From Bacteroidota bacterium (GTDB lineage: Bacteria > Spirochaetota > Spirochaetia > JABMQR01), in NCBI GenBank assembly GCA_013202335.1, contig JABMQR010000163.1:1-33325 (forward strand): a DNA stretch of 33,325 bases. The letters are read 5' to 3'. How positions within the stretch are numbered: the stretch's first letter is position 1; the number at the start of each line of letters is the position of its first letter. Positions 1 to 7,614 of this stretch are shown one piece after another. Under the pieces are notes generated by a model that was not told where the DNA came from, ran no database searches, and worked only from the letters and a program-made list of their open reading frames with translations. The position numbers were made by a program, and so were the translations under genes.

Positions 1-2
1 AT

Positions 3-491
3 AGAGTTATCATTTGTGTCTGTGGTGATTTAGATTTGAGTGAGAAAACTAGAGGAAGTACAGATGTTACTGCCGTTTACTCAACCGACTTCCATCTTTC
101 CGAATCAGGCAGCGGCAACATAACGCTTATATATACTGGTAGTGGTTTGATGGTTTCCCGTGATGCCGTAGTTGTGTTAACGGGAGTGACAGCTGGGACC
201 CCGAAGGATTTCCTGTTTTCCGTCCAAAATACCGGTGGGGCAGTACTAAATCTTGAAGGTACCCCTCTGGTTGAGCTAAGTGGTGCCACTTCTGCGCCAT
301 TTACTGTTTCAACTCAGCCTTCATCAGGTCCAGTAATTCCTGATGATACAGCTCCATTCATCATTACTGTATCAACATCTACCCCCGGTACCTACAGTGC
401 AACAATTTCAATTCCTTTTGATGATACAAATATCGATGATCCAGATGAAATGTCTCCATACACTACAACTTTTCAGGTGACAATTCCTTAG
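3..491 (+). CDS. Partial choice-of-anchor-D domain protein (5' end outside window)
   Basis: The reading frame is open from the window edge, so this is the C-terminal part of a longer protein rather than a gene starting at the TTG near base 36. The visible part is one beta-sandwich (Ig/ASH-like) domain of the choice-of-anchor-D type: a glycine/serine-rich lead-in, the NTG motif followed by LNLEGTPLVELSG, a FTVSTQPSS strand, and a GTYSATISIPFDD strand before the end. Such domains are common in exported surface proteins. There is no C-terminal sorting signal or membrane segment. The next gene starts 38 bases downstream and carries a related domain, so the two are probably co-transcribed paralogous neighbours. 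Domain type is fairly sure; function is unknown. Confidence 0.7.
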   Translation, partial: RVIICVCGDLDLSEKTRGSTDVTAVYSTDFHLSESGSGNITLIYTGSGLMVSRDAVVVLTGVTAGTPKDFLFSVQNTGGAVLNLEGTPLVELSGATSAPFTVSTQPSSGPVIPDDTAPFIITVSTSTPGTYSATISIPFDDTNIDDPDEMSPYTTTFQVTIP

Positions 492-529
492 TAGTATTGA
501 AGTGGACTATCATCAAGGAGGTTATCAGC

Positions 530-2341
530 ATGAGGCGAAAGAAACTCTGTGTATGTGTTTTACTCATGAGTATCACTCTGCTGATTTTTCTTACTGGATG
601 CAATCTTTTTGGCCCGGAAAATGGAACTATAACCATAATCCTGATAGGTGCAGATGATCATAATGGGATGCATTTTTACTACCGCTTAAGCAATTGTGCA
701 TCTATAACGTTGCCGGATGACGATCCCTCGGTACAAAGCGGTTCGGTGGTCATAAACGATGGCCGTGTAGAAATAATCATTACTGACACATATACACAGG
801 AACCTTACGGTTCTCCAAAAGAGTTTGAAGGAGATGAGTGCTTTACTGTTTCAGGTTTCATTGATGCAGATAATAGCGGAGCTGATCCGGCAGGCGGGGT
901 AGATTATGTATTAAAAAATTCCTACAGCGGGAACGTTGATGGGGATATGACGGTGAACCTCACTTACCCCGATAACTTTATCCTGTCAGATAACGGCTAT
1001 GCAGAGATGGCGCTCTATGAAGAAGATGGGTCGATGCTCATGCGAGGACAGCTAAACACTCTGGGATCAGCTTATGTAAACGTTCCGATGGAATACGAGT
1101 TTACCATCAGAAATACGGGAACTGCTTTACTGAAACTTGGAGGATCTCCTTTAGTTGCCCTAAGCGGTGCTGCATCAGATGTTTATTCAGTATCATCTGA
1201 CCCTGGTTCGGTATCACTCATGCCGGATGAAACAACCACCTTCACACTTCAATTTCTTGCATCAATTACCGGTAGTAATAGTGCAATAGTAACTATCCCC
1301 TGTAATGATTTTTTAGCTAATTCCTATAGAATTACTTTTTCAGTTTTGGTTGAGGAACCAACAGCCCCTCTACCAAAGACTGGCCAAACGACTAGTTATA
1401 CTACCGGAGATGATGGCGATATCAATTCGGGTGTAGAGTGGCCTGCTGTGCGATTTGTCAACAACGGTGATGGTACAGTTACCGATCTTTTGACCGGTCT
1501 TATGTGGCAGGGAGCTCCCCCGTATTCAACATATTCATCGAATGGTTATGAATGGACTTATGCAGTTGATCCCTATGTAAATAATTGTAGTTTAGGTGGT
1601 TATACCGATTGGCATCTCCCCAATGTTAATGAACTGATGAGCATGGTTCATGCCGGAGAAAATGGTCCGGCAGCATGGTTGAACAGTATAGATGGTTTTA
1701 GCGGTATCCGCAGCGATGACTACTGGACTGCAACCCTGGGGTACTCTGACGGATTTGCATCTCCTATGGGGTGGGTGGTTGATATGAGTGATGGTTTGTT
1801 AGGCAGACAAAATAGTTCAAGTTATGGTTCTTTTGCTATGATCTGGGTGGTGAGGGAATCATCAACCGGAACTGTTAAATTGCCCAAAACGGGGAAAACA
1901 GCCAATTTTAAACCTAAGGATGATGGTTCTCTTGAATTAGGAGTTGCCTGGCCCTATCCACGCTTTATTATTAATGATGGGTTGGTGTTCGATGCATTAA
2001 CCGGACTGCTTTGGAAGCAGGAACCGTATAATACGGCTGTAACGTGGGAGGATGCGATGATTCATGCCGAAAATCTTGACTATGGAGGATATTCGGATTG
2101 GAGATTGCCGAATCGTAATGAGATGCGTTCGCTGGTTTCATATGGAGCCAGTTCAAATGATATGTACCTATCAGGTAAATTTGATACAACCATTCCTGAG
2201 GGAAGATTTTGGTGGACATCAACCACCTATGCTTCTCCTTACGGCAGTTCCAGGGCATGGGTTATCTATCTTGATACAGGCAATTCAGTGGATATGCCCA
2301 AAACCGACAAGCATTACTGCTGGGTTGTCAGAGATCCGTAG
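530..2341 (+). CDS. Lipoprotein with anchor-D domain and two DUF1566 (Lcl C-terminal-like) domains
   Basis: Start chosen at ATG 530, which has an AAGGAGG ribosome site eight bases upstream and begins directly with a lipoprotein signal (MRRKK, hydrophobic core, lipobox FLTGC, lipidated Cys24). An upstream in-frame TTG at 497 lacks these. After a linker of about 150 residues comes an anchor-D beta domain (NTG motif, SPLVALSGAASD). Then follow two tandem DUF1566 domains. Each opens with LPKTG(Q/K)T, continues with a VTDLLTGLMW / VFDALTGLLW strand and a GGY(T/S)DW(H/R)LPN signature, and ends in a WVV block. The LPKTG strings here are domain starts, not sortase signals. Likely a surface-exposed or periplasm-facing lipoprotein of unknown ligand. 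Family call is good; role is unknown. Confidence 0.8.
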   Translation: MRRKKLCVCVLLMSITLLIFLTGCNLFGPENGTITIILIGADDHNGMHFYYRLSNCASITLPDDDPSVQSGSVVINDGRVEIIITDTYTQEPYGSPKEFEGDECFTVSGFIDADNSGADPAGGVDYVLKNSYSGNVDGDMTVNLTYPDNFILSDNGYAEMALYEEDGSMLMRGQLNTLGSAYVNVPMEYEFTIRNTGTALLKLGGSPLVALSGAASDVYSVSSDPGSVSLMPDETTTFTLQFLASITGSNSAIVTIPCNDFLANSYRITFSVLVEEPTAPLPKTGQTTSYTTGDDGDINSGVEWPAVRFVNNGDGTVTDLLTGLMWQGAPPYSTYSSNGYEWTYAVDPYVNNCSLGGYTDWHLPNVNELMSMVHAGENGPAAWLNSIDGFSGIRSDDYWTATLGYSDGFASPMGWVVDMSDGLLGRQNSSSYGSFAMIWVVRESSTGTVKLPKTGKTANFKPKDDGSLELGVAWPYPRFIINDGLVFDALTGLLWKQEPYNTAVTWEDAMIHAENLDYGGYSDWRLPNRNEMRSLVSYGASSNDMYLSGKFDTTIPEGRFWWTSTTYASPYGSSRAWVIYLDTGNSVDMPKTDKHYCWVVRDP

Positions 2342-2467
2342 TATGTTGCTGCATAGAAAAATTTGATGGTTCCCACCTGAAGACCAGATTGAGTATAACG
2401 GCGTCGTAAAGTTTTTTAGGAGTGGAAGTATTGGGTTCCAGAATCCCGTCTCGCTCAATTGTTATTT

Positions 2468-2500
2468 TACCATCCCTACAAAACAGGGATGGTATTTTTA
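2468..2500 (+). terminator. Rho-independent terminator after the DUF1566 lipoprotein
   Basis: A perfect 10-bp stem (TACCATCCCT / AGGGATGGTA) with a 7-base loop is followed at once by TTTTTATT. It lies about 125 bases after the stop codon and closes the first transcription unit. Confidence 0.85.
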
Positions 2501-2614
2501 TTAATTGAACGCTGACAGGGCACTCTGTGGCTATTTTTCAGACCAATTGTTTCCAAAGTTGCTACCTTCATTTTTTCTATACTCATATATAGATAAGCAA
2601 TAACTAATAGATTA

Positions 2615-2643
2615 TTGACTTAACGTTTTATACGGTATAAAAT
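2615..2643 (+). promoter_or_regulatory. Sigma70-type promoter for the small lipoprotein gene
   Basis: TTGACT (2615-2620), 17-base spacer, TAAAAT (2638-2643; TATAAA overlaps it two bases upstream). It sits after the preceding terminator and about 100 bases before the ATG at 2743, in AT-rich DNA. Read from sequence only. Confidence 0.55.
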
Positions 2644-2742
2644 AATAAAAGAAGTAGAAATATCGAATAACGGTTTTAATAGAGTATTTGATATTCTATA
2701 TTTATGTTGTTTTACTATTTTAAAAAGTGAGAGGTAAAAAGT

Positions 2743-3375
2743 ATGAAAACTAAAAGTATTTCGAAACTGTTCTTTCTGGTAGCAGTACTCATAGTTCTTG
2801 TGAGTTTTGCTGGATGTAATCTGGTTGATAATGGGCTGCAGTTGAATGACTCTTCTGCGAGTCGTAAAGTCGGATCTGAATCTGGAAATAAACCTACAGA
2901 GTTTTTTGCTATAGTTTATGTTACTCAGATTCCTGAAAGTGTTGTAACCTTACCTGTAGGGCAAGGTGGCCGATATCGTACAACCGAGGAAATATTGACT
3001 GGCTCCGTTACATCTTCAGACTGGGATGCACTGTTAGGTGCCGGGGTCTCTATGTCAAATTTTACCAATTTTGAACTCGATTCTCCTTTAGCGGATGGAT
3101 CATTTCCACTCACAGGTACAAATCACAGCGATATCGAAATAGAAATGTTAAGCGGCGAGAAATTGATGCTAACTGCTAATGGTCAATTGGAAGGAGTTTT
3201 TCCGGCTTTTGCTGATGTCACTATGAATTTTAGTTCAACCGGACCTAACGGAAAAGCTTCAAAGACTAATCTCCATGGCACACTTACTGGTGTTTTTGTC
3301 TGGTATCTGTATTATCTTGATCCACCGCAAGGCTATCCATATGGCTACTTCACACTAAAAGGCTCCTATAACTAA
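2743..3375 (+). CDS. Small lipoprotein of unknown function
   Basis: 210 residues. The N-terminus is a clear lipoprotein signal: MKTKSISK, a hydrophobic run, then lipobox SFAGC with Cys25 as the lipidation site. A GAGAGG ribosome site precedes the ATG. The mature part is polar and beta-rich in character, with no repeats and no recognisable catalytic motif; it ends in aromatic-rich sequence (YLYYLDPPQGYPYGYF). It is a single-gene unit with its own promoter and two hairpins behind it. I do not recognise the family. The signal and complete frame make the gene itself secure. Confidence 0.75.
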   Translation: MKTKSISKLFFLVAVLIVLVSFAGCNLVDNGLQLNDSSASRKVGSESGNKPTEFFAIVYVTQIPESVVTLPVGQGGRYRTTEEILTGSVTSSDWDALLGAGVSMSNFTNFELDSPLADGSFPLTGTNHSDIEIEMLSGEKLMLTANGQLEGVFPAFADVTMNFSSTGPNGKASKTNLHGTLTGVFVWYLYYLDPPQGYPYGYFTLKGSYN

Positions 3376-3413
3376 AATAATCCCCTGTAAAAGGGTTTTC
3401 AGAATAATAAACT

Positions 3414-3450
3414 AACCTCCGATTGTTGAAGAAACAGTTGGGGGGTTTTT
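3414..3450 (+). terminator. Rho-independent terminator after the small lipoprotein gene
   Basis: Stem AACCTCCGATTGTT pairs with AACAGTTGGGGGGTT (a few G-U pairs and one bulged G), followed by five T. A weaker CCC/GGG hairpin with a short T run lies just upstream at 3391-3407, directly after the stop codon. Confidence 0.7.
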
Positions 3451-3669
3451 ATGGGACCAAAAATAATTTCACAATTTATAACCACAATAATGAAACATGA
3501 AAAAGTTCCTCATCAAAATTCCATACTTGTTCATAGATTTATTGCACATAACGTAAAATTTGATCTTTTTATGAATAAAGTAGTAATAAGGATAATACCA
3601 TATAATTAACGGGTGCTCGTTAGTTGGTAGATATATATGAAGTATTCTTGTGTTGTTTCTGTTTCTTGA

Positions 3670-3689
3670 TTAGTTTGCTATTAAACTAA
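3670..3689. promoter_or_regulatory. Inverted repeat upstream of the LDCC-motif gene
   Basis: Perfect 7-bp arms TTAGTTT and AAACTAA separated by GCTATT, 30 bases before the small gene's ATG. A TTGATT hexamer overlaps the left arm, but no good -10 is seen. The stretch 3453-3669 before it is AT-rich with no convincing gene. This could be an operator or a leader hairpin; no binding protein can be named. Confidence 0.35.
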
Positions 3690-3719
3690 CTTATCAGTAC
3701 CTTTGGTGTAGAGGTGGAA

Positions 3720-3893
3720 ATGAAAACCATATTTCAAGCAATGCGAAAACGTTGGGATGCATATTTTGAACGATTAACTAAGGCAAATGAGAAATCATTC
3801 GGAGCTGGTTCTCTGGATTGCTGCGATCTCAATTCTGATCATAAAAAAAGTCAGACGAGTTCGGGTAGTTCAAGTAAGACCACATCAAACTAA
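3720..3893 (+). CDS. LDCC-motif putative metal-binding small protein
   Basis: A 57-codon gene. ATG 3720 is preceded by GAGGTGGAA as ribosome site. The product begins MKTIFQAMRKRWDAYFERLT, continues KANEKSFGAGSLDCCDLN and ends in a Ser/Thr/Lys-rich tail. The pattern of a basic amphipathic helix, then LxKANExxFG, then LDCCDLN matches what I know as the 'LDCC motif putative metal-binding protein' family of small bacterial proteins. The two adjacent cysteines with flanking aspartates are the presumed metal ligands. The function is unknown and metal binding is only a family-name assumption. It appears to be a solitary gene. Confidence 0.65.
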   Translation: MKTIFQAMRKRWDAYFERLTKANEKSFGAGSLDCCDLNSDHKKSQTSSGSSSKTTSN

Positions 3894-3947
3894 TCTGATC
3901 GTTTTACTTGAATCTTTCAGTATAATTCAGTATTCATATAATCCTAT

Positions 3948-4172
3948 ATGAACATGCTGCCGCGGTTGGGATTACTCTCCTTTCTCCAAATCTCAATTTT
4001 GTTTCCCATTCTGGTAATTGGCGTTATTACTTTTATTGTTTCGTTTATCGGAATGTATCCTGGAATGTATGTTTGTGAACGGGGTGATTTTTTCAGTAAG
4101 AAAATTGAGCTTCCAGGCGGTCTGGGTCTTATTGGCATTGGAGTGAAGATTATTATCAAACATCTTTCCTAA
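3948..4172 (+). CDS. Possible small membrane protein (doubtful)
   Basis: A 74-codon frame whose product has one strongly hydrophobic stretch at about residues 10-40 (ISILFPILVIGVITFIVSFI) and a second apolar stretch near the C-terminus. No ribosome site precedes ATG 3948 or the internal ATG 3954, and no promoter is obvious. It lies between the LDCC gene and the terminator of the opposing gdhA gene. The open antisense frame over the same bases shows that AT-rich composition alone could leave frames open here. It could be a genuine small membrane protein or chance; I cannot decide from sequence. Confidence 0.3.
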   Translation: MNMLPRLGLLSFLQISILFPILVIGVITFIVSFIGMYPGMYVCERGDFFSKKIELPGGLGLIGIGVKIIIKHLS

Positions 4173-4178
4173 ACTACA

Positions 4179-4208
4179 TAAAAAATGCCGGGCATTGAAA
4201 CCCGGCAT
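4179..4208 (-). terminator. Rho-independent terminator of gdhA
   Basis: On the minus strand the perfect 8-bp stem ATGCCGGG / CCCGGCAT has an 8-base loop and is followed by a run of five T. It begins 28 bases after the gdhA stop. The plus-strand flank is not T-rich, so it serves the minus-strand gene. Confidence 0.8.
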
Positions 4209-4235
4209 GTATAGTTGTTTCTCACAAATCAAAAT

Positions 4236-5597
4236 CTAGACATAACCCTGATCGATCATAGCTTCCGCAACCCTGATGAAACCGGCAATATTTGCACCGT
4301 CAACATAATTACCCTTTGTGCTGTAACGATCTGAATTATCGAGACAAAGCGTATGAATTCTTTTCATAATATTTTTCAGTTCTGAATCAACCTTTTTCCT
4401 GTCCCATAACAGCCTTGAACTGTTCTGTGACATCTCAAGACCGGATACTGCTACACCACCGGCATTCGTTGCCTTTGCAGGTCCATAGAGAATCCCTTTG
4501 TCGAGAAAAAGATTAACACCCTCTTCAGTAGTCGGCATGTTTGCACCCTCAGCAACTAACATAACCCCATTATCAAGCAGATTCTTTGCATCTTTCGCAT
4601 TAATTTCATTCTGGGTTGCACTTGGGAAGGCACAATCAGCTTTTATATTCCAAAGTGGATTATGATCTCTGTTATATTCAACAGGATAATATTTTGCTTT
4701 GGGGTACTCTTCAACATATTCAGAAATTCTTCCCCGCCGTAAATTTTTAAGCTGCATAACGTAATCAAGTTTTTTTCTGTCTATTCCCTCTTCATCATAG
4801 ATAAAACCGTTTGAGTCAGAAAGGGTGAGAACCTTAGATCCCAGTTCCAACAGCTTCTCTGCGGTAAAAAGTGCAACATTTCCCGATCCGGATATTAAAC
4901 AGGATTTTCCCTCAAATGTATCACCTTTCGTTTCAAGCATATTACTGGAAAAATAGATTAAACCGTACCCGGTTGCTTCTGGTCGAATATAGGAACCACC
5001 CCATTCAAGACCTTTTCCGGTAAGAACACCAGTGAATTGATTCTTAATTCTTTTATATTGACCGAACATAAATCCAATTTCCCGGCCGCCAACGCCAATA
5101 TCACCAGCGGGAACATCAGTATTTTCACCAATATGACGATACAGTTCTGTCATGAAACTCTGGCAGAAACGCATAACTTCAAGATCACTTTTTCCTTTCG
5201 GGTTAAAATCTGATCCACCTTTTCCCCCACCAAGACTTAATCCTGTAAGACTGTTTTTGAAAACCTGCTCGAAAGCCAGAAACTTCATAATGCTCTGATT
5301 TACGGAGGCGTGGAATCTCAGTCCACCTTTATAAGGTCCAAGTGCACTGCTCATCTCAACACGGAAACCTCTGTTAACCTGCAGGTCTTCGGAGTCATCA
5401 ACCCAGGGAACCCTAAATGAGATCAAACGTTCCGGTTCAATCATACGTTCGAGAATTTTGTGATACCGAAATTCCGGGTATGCATCGATTATTGGCTCCA
5501 ACGAATGAAGCACTTCATGTACTGCCTGATGAAATTCGCTTTCCCCTGAGTTTTTCTGTGTAACTAAATTGTAAATGCTGTCTACTATTCCTGACAT
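4236..5597 (-). CDS. gdhA: NADP-type glutamate dehydrogenase
   Basis: 453 residues, the normal size for hexameric bacterial GDH. The enzyme interconverts 2-oxoglutarate plus ammonia and glutamate in the cytosol. The substrate domain shows GPYKGGLRFH (Lys90), the catalytic-lysine motif SLGGGKGGSDF (Lys126) and PAGDIGVGGREIG (Asp166). The Rossmann domain starts near residue 230 with SGSGNVALFTAEKL. The length and the extended N-terminus fit the NADP-dependent anabolic type; cofactor preference is a family inference. AGGTGG precedes the ATG. It is a single-gene unit closed by its own terminator. A 10-bp inverted repeat about 60-95 bases upstream of the start may be a control site. Confidence 0.95.
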   Translation of the reverse strand: MSGIVDSIYNLVTQKNSGESEFHQAVHEVLHSLEPIIDAYPEFRYHKILERMIEPERLISFRVPWVDDSEDLQVNRGFRVEMSSALGPYKGGLRFHASVNQSIMKFLAFEQVFKNSLTGLSLGGGKGGSDFNPKGKSDLEVMRFCQSFMTELYRHIGENTDVPAGDIGVGGREIGFMFGQYKRIKNQFTGVLTGKGLEWGGSYIRPEATGYGLIYFSSNMLETKGDTFEGKSCLISGSGNVALFTAEKLLELGSKVLTLSDSNGFIYDEEGIDRKKLDYVMQLKNLRRGRISEYVEEYPKAKYYPVEYNRDHNPLWNIKADCAFPSATQNEINAKDAKNLLDNGVMLVAEGANMPTTEEGVNLFLDKGILYGPAKATNAGGVAVSGLEMSQNSSRLLWDRKKVDSELKNIMKRIHTLCLDNSDRYSTKGNYVDGANIAGFIRVAEAMIDQGYV

Positions 5598-5656
5598 ATG
5601 TATCCACCTTTTTTGTAGTTCTTTTTCAATTATTAGAAAAAAAATCTATTAATAAA

Positions 5657-5692
5657 AAGTTTTCGAATAAAAAATATCCAAATCGAAAACTT
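5657..5692. promoter_or_regulatory. Inverted repeat upstream of gdhA
   Basis: Perfect 10-bp arms AAGTTTTCGA (5657-5666) and TCGAAAACTT (5683-5692) with a 16-base gap, about 60 bases before the gdhA start on the minus strand. The half-site recurs in the tdh leader. No unambiguous -35/-10 pair was found. The rest of 5693-6240 is AT-rich and holds two tiny frames (34 and 33 codons) without support, plus a 6-bp AGGGCT/AGCCCT hairpin at 6030-6048. Confidence 0.4.
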
Positions 5693-6240
5693 AAAATTTA
5701 TGAGAGTCTGAATCATGATAAAATTTAAATTCGTTTAATTTTACACTATTTTAGGTGCAGTTACTTTAAAAAGAAACAAAGATTTAGTCAATTCATAAAT
5801 ATTCATATGAACAATAATTTTGCATAAATAATGCATAATTATGAAAAAATTGCTTCAAAAGCTCTTTATGGTGCATAATGTTGCAGGAAATATACAAACA
5901 CATGAGATGTTAATCTATTTTATGAAACTGATGAAATCAACTTAGGGTGTAATTGGTGATGAATGAATTTTTTGCTGAATTGACAATTGATATGCTGTTT
6001 AGAAACTTTGGAAAACTCTTAGGTAAGAACAGGGCTGCAGATCAGCCCTCCTATAAATAGATTCCAGTACCCGGTAGGGATATGTAAGGCAGAAAACGAA
6101 ATCTAAGTGCTGTATAAACACTAAATCTTTGGATTCCTACTTGCAGACAACAGGCGTCTTCGGCGTCAGAGAACATCACCCTAACCAGCTTTAATTTGAT
6201 GCAGTATTTCAACGAATTATGTGAGTTGGGATACTGCTGA

Positions 6241-6266
6241 AGATAAAAAATCAAAATTTTTTATCT
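6241..6266 (-). terminator. Possible AT-rich terminator hairpin of the FKBP gene
   Basis: A perfect 11-bp palindrome AGATAAAAAAT / ATTTTTTATCT with loop CAAA overlaps the FKBP stop codon. The stem itself supplies A and T runs, but there is no separate T tract after it, so terminator function is tentative. Confidence 0.45.
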
Positions 6267-6729
6267 AATGTACGTGACCGTGTTCCATCTCTTCCTTGGT
6301 AGCTTCTCTGACTTCTCCGATTTCTACGGAAAAATTCAAGACTTGTCCGGCAAGGGGATGATTTCCATCCAGCGTAACCTTATCATCTGAAATTGAGCTG
6401 ACAGTGAATATAATTTGCCGGCCCTCAGGATCCTGAGCCTGGACCTGCATACCTTTCTGAATATCTGAGTCTTCCTGAAACTGCTCTTTGCCTACTTCAA
6501 TTATTCGGCTTTCATCATATTCTCCATACCCTTCAGCAGGTTGTACGGAAACATCAAGTTTCTCTCCAGTCTCTTTCCCTTCAAGCTCTTTCTCAAGACC
6601 GGGAATTATCATTCCAGCTCCAAAGATAAAACGCAGGGGGTCTTTTCCCTCAGATGTATCCAGGATTTTTCCTGAATCATTTTTTAGTGTGTAGTCCATG
6701 CTTACCACTAGTTTCTCTGCAATTTTCAT
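6265..6729 (-). CDS. FKBP-type peptidyl-prolyl isomerase, SlyD-like
   Basis: 154 residues. Cytosolic prolyl isomerase and folding helper. The N-terminal FKBP part shows VSMDYTLKNDSGKILDTSEG, LRFIFGAGMIIPGLEKEL and a PAEGYGEYDES strand. The IF (insert-in-flap) domain follows at about residues 75-125 and the fold closes with NHPLAGQVLNFSVEI. It ends in HGHVH, a short His tail; the long metal-binding tail of E. coli SlyD is absent. GAAGGTG is the ribosome site. It has its own promoter with a palindrome over the -10 region and is divergent from the marR operon. Family call is secure. Confidence 0.92.
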   Translation of the reverse strand: MKIAEKLVVSMDYTLKNDSGKILDTSEGKDPLRFIFGAGMIIPGLEKELEGKETGEKLDVSVQPAEGYGEYDESRIIEVGKEQFQEDSDIQKGMQVQAQDPEGRQIIFTVSSISDDKVTLDGNHPLAGQVLNFSVEIGEVREATKEEMEHGHVH

Positions 6730-6752
6730 AAAAACACCTTCATTATGTACTA

Positions 6753-6789
6753 ATATTGATCAATATATCTGAATCTATCCTGCATGCAA
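6753..6789 (-). promoter_or_regulatory. Promoter of the FKBP gene with overlapping palindrome
   Basis: On the minus strand: TTGCAT (6784-6789), 16-base spacer, TATATT (6762-6767). The perfect 14-bp palindrome ATATTGATCAATAT (6753-6766) covers the -10 and probable start site, a typical repressor position. No regulator can be named. Confidence 0.45.
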
Positions 6790-6968
6790 GAAAGATTTCT
6801 CTGAGGATCAGATAAAAAGCTGAATGAGAAGTCTGATGAATCATTTAAAGTTTGGAAAAAATGAGACGAAAAACCCGCATTTATTGGATACAAAGATCAT
6901 GTCCCATAAGCATAATAAATATTTTTGGAAAAGGATAGTAACTTCGGTAAATTAGTAACAATCATTGC

Positions 6969-6997
6969 TTGACTATGCTGGTCTATGCACTTATATT
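6969..6997 (+). promoter_or_regulatory. Sigma70-type promoter of the marR-ABC operon
   Basis: TTGACT (6969-6974), exact 17-base spacer, TATATT (6992-6997). The nested inverted repeat downstream begins at the expected start site. The remainder of 6790-6968 shows nothing else recognisable. Confidence 0.65.
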
Positions 6998-7000
6998 TAG

Positions 7001-7053
7001 ACAGACTAATAGTTAGGTAGGCTAAATACTTGTCATACGAAGTATTAGTCTGT
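7001..7053. promoter_or_regulatory. Nested inverted repeats, probable MarR operator region
   Basis: Outer arms ACAGACTAATA (7001-7011) and TATTAGTCTGT (7043-7053) are perfect 11-bp complements. Inside the right half, AATACTT (7025-7031) and AAGTATT (7040-7046) form a second dyad that overlaps the outer right arm. The location just past the -10 of an operon whose first gene is a MarR repressor suggests autoregulation; this is inference. Confidence 0.5.
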
Positions 7054-7096
7054 GAAAATAGTAGTGATTATTACCGATGATCAGAAGGAGTGAAAT

Positions 7097-7612
7097 ATGA
7101 TACACAATACATCAGTAGTTGCTCAGGAATTGATGGATACATTGCATGCATTTAAAAAAGCCGGATGGCAGCAGCACAGCATACCAATTGAAGAGTTGAG
7201 TCCTGTTGAGTTTCTTGTTCTCCGGGGCGTCAGGTTCCGGGCATCTACGCAGACGGATCAGGATTTCAAAGGAATAACTCCATCAGATATTGGTCAAATG
7301 CTTCATATAACATCCCCGACAGTAACACAGCATATTACCCATCTTGAAACAAAGGGCTATCTAATCCGGGAGACGGATAAGCAGGACAGAAGGGTAGTAC
7401 GGCTTAGTCTTACAGAAAAGGGAATCCTGATGTTGGATACTGCCAGAACCAAATTTCTTAAAATATTTGAGGATCTGGTTACCTATCTTGGGGAGACTGA
7501 GAGTAGTGAATTGGTTCTGCTGCTCAGGAAAAGTACGGATTATCTGAGGACTCTACAGAAGGTGGATGAATCGGATGCAGTTAAACAAACAGATAAGCAT
7601 CAGGAGAATTAG
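7097..7612 (+). CDS. MarR-family transcriptional regulator
   Basis: 171 residues, typical MarR length. The winged helix-turn-helix spans about residues 55-115: GITPSDIGQMLHITSPTVTQHITHLETKGYLIRE is interrupted only by the turn, and the wing is DKQDRRVVRLSLTEKG. Flanking helices form the dimerisation domain. AAGGAG lies six bases before the ATG. The gene ends two bases before the first ABC gene, so all three are surely co-transcribed. In such MarR-ABC-ABC operons the regulator usually represses the exporter and is released by a drug-like ligand; that role and the ligand are inferred. The inverted repeat upstream is the likely target. Confidence 0.9.
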   Translation: MIHNTSVVAQELMDTLHAFKKAGWQQHSIPIEELSPVEFLVLRGVRFRASTQTDQDFKGITPSDIGQMLHITSPTVTQHITHLETKGYLIRETDKQDRRVVRLSLTEKGILMLDTARTKFLKIFEDLVTYLGETESSELVLLLRKSTDYLRTLQKVDESDAVKQTDKHQEN

Positions 7613-7614
7613 CC

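Noticed and set aside
1376..1390. LPKTG string as a sortase anchor signal
   Set aside because: It occurs twice inside the protein as the start of each DUF1566 domain, with no following membrane helix and basic tail.
2395..2465. T-arm-like GGGTTCCAGAATCCC, considered as a tRNA or tmRNA end
   Set aside because: No D-arm, anticodon arm or 7-bp acceptor stem can be formed around it.
3450..3608. 52-codon plus-strand frame starting inside the terminator T run
   Set aside because: Its apparent ribosome site is the G-rich arm of the terminator hairpin, and the product is AT-composition-like with no recognisable motif.
5841..6060. Two tiny plus-strand frames (34 and 33 codons) between gdhA and FKBP
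   Set aside because: No ribosome site or promoter and no recognisable sequence; expected by chance in AT-rich spacer.
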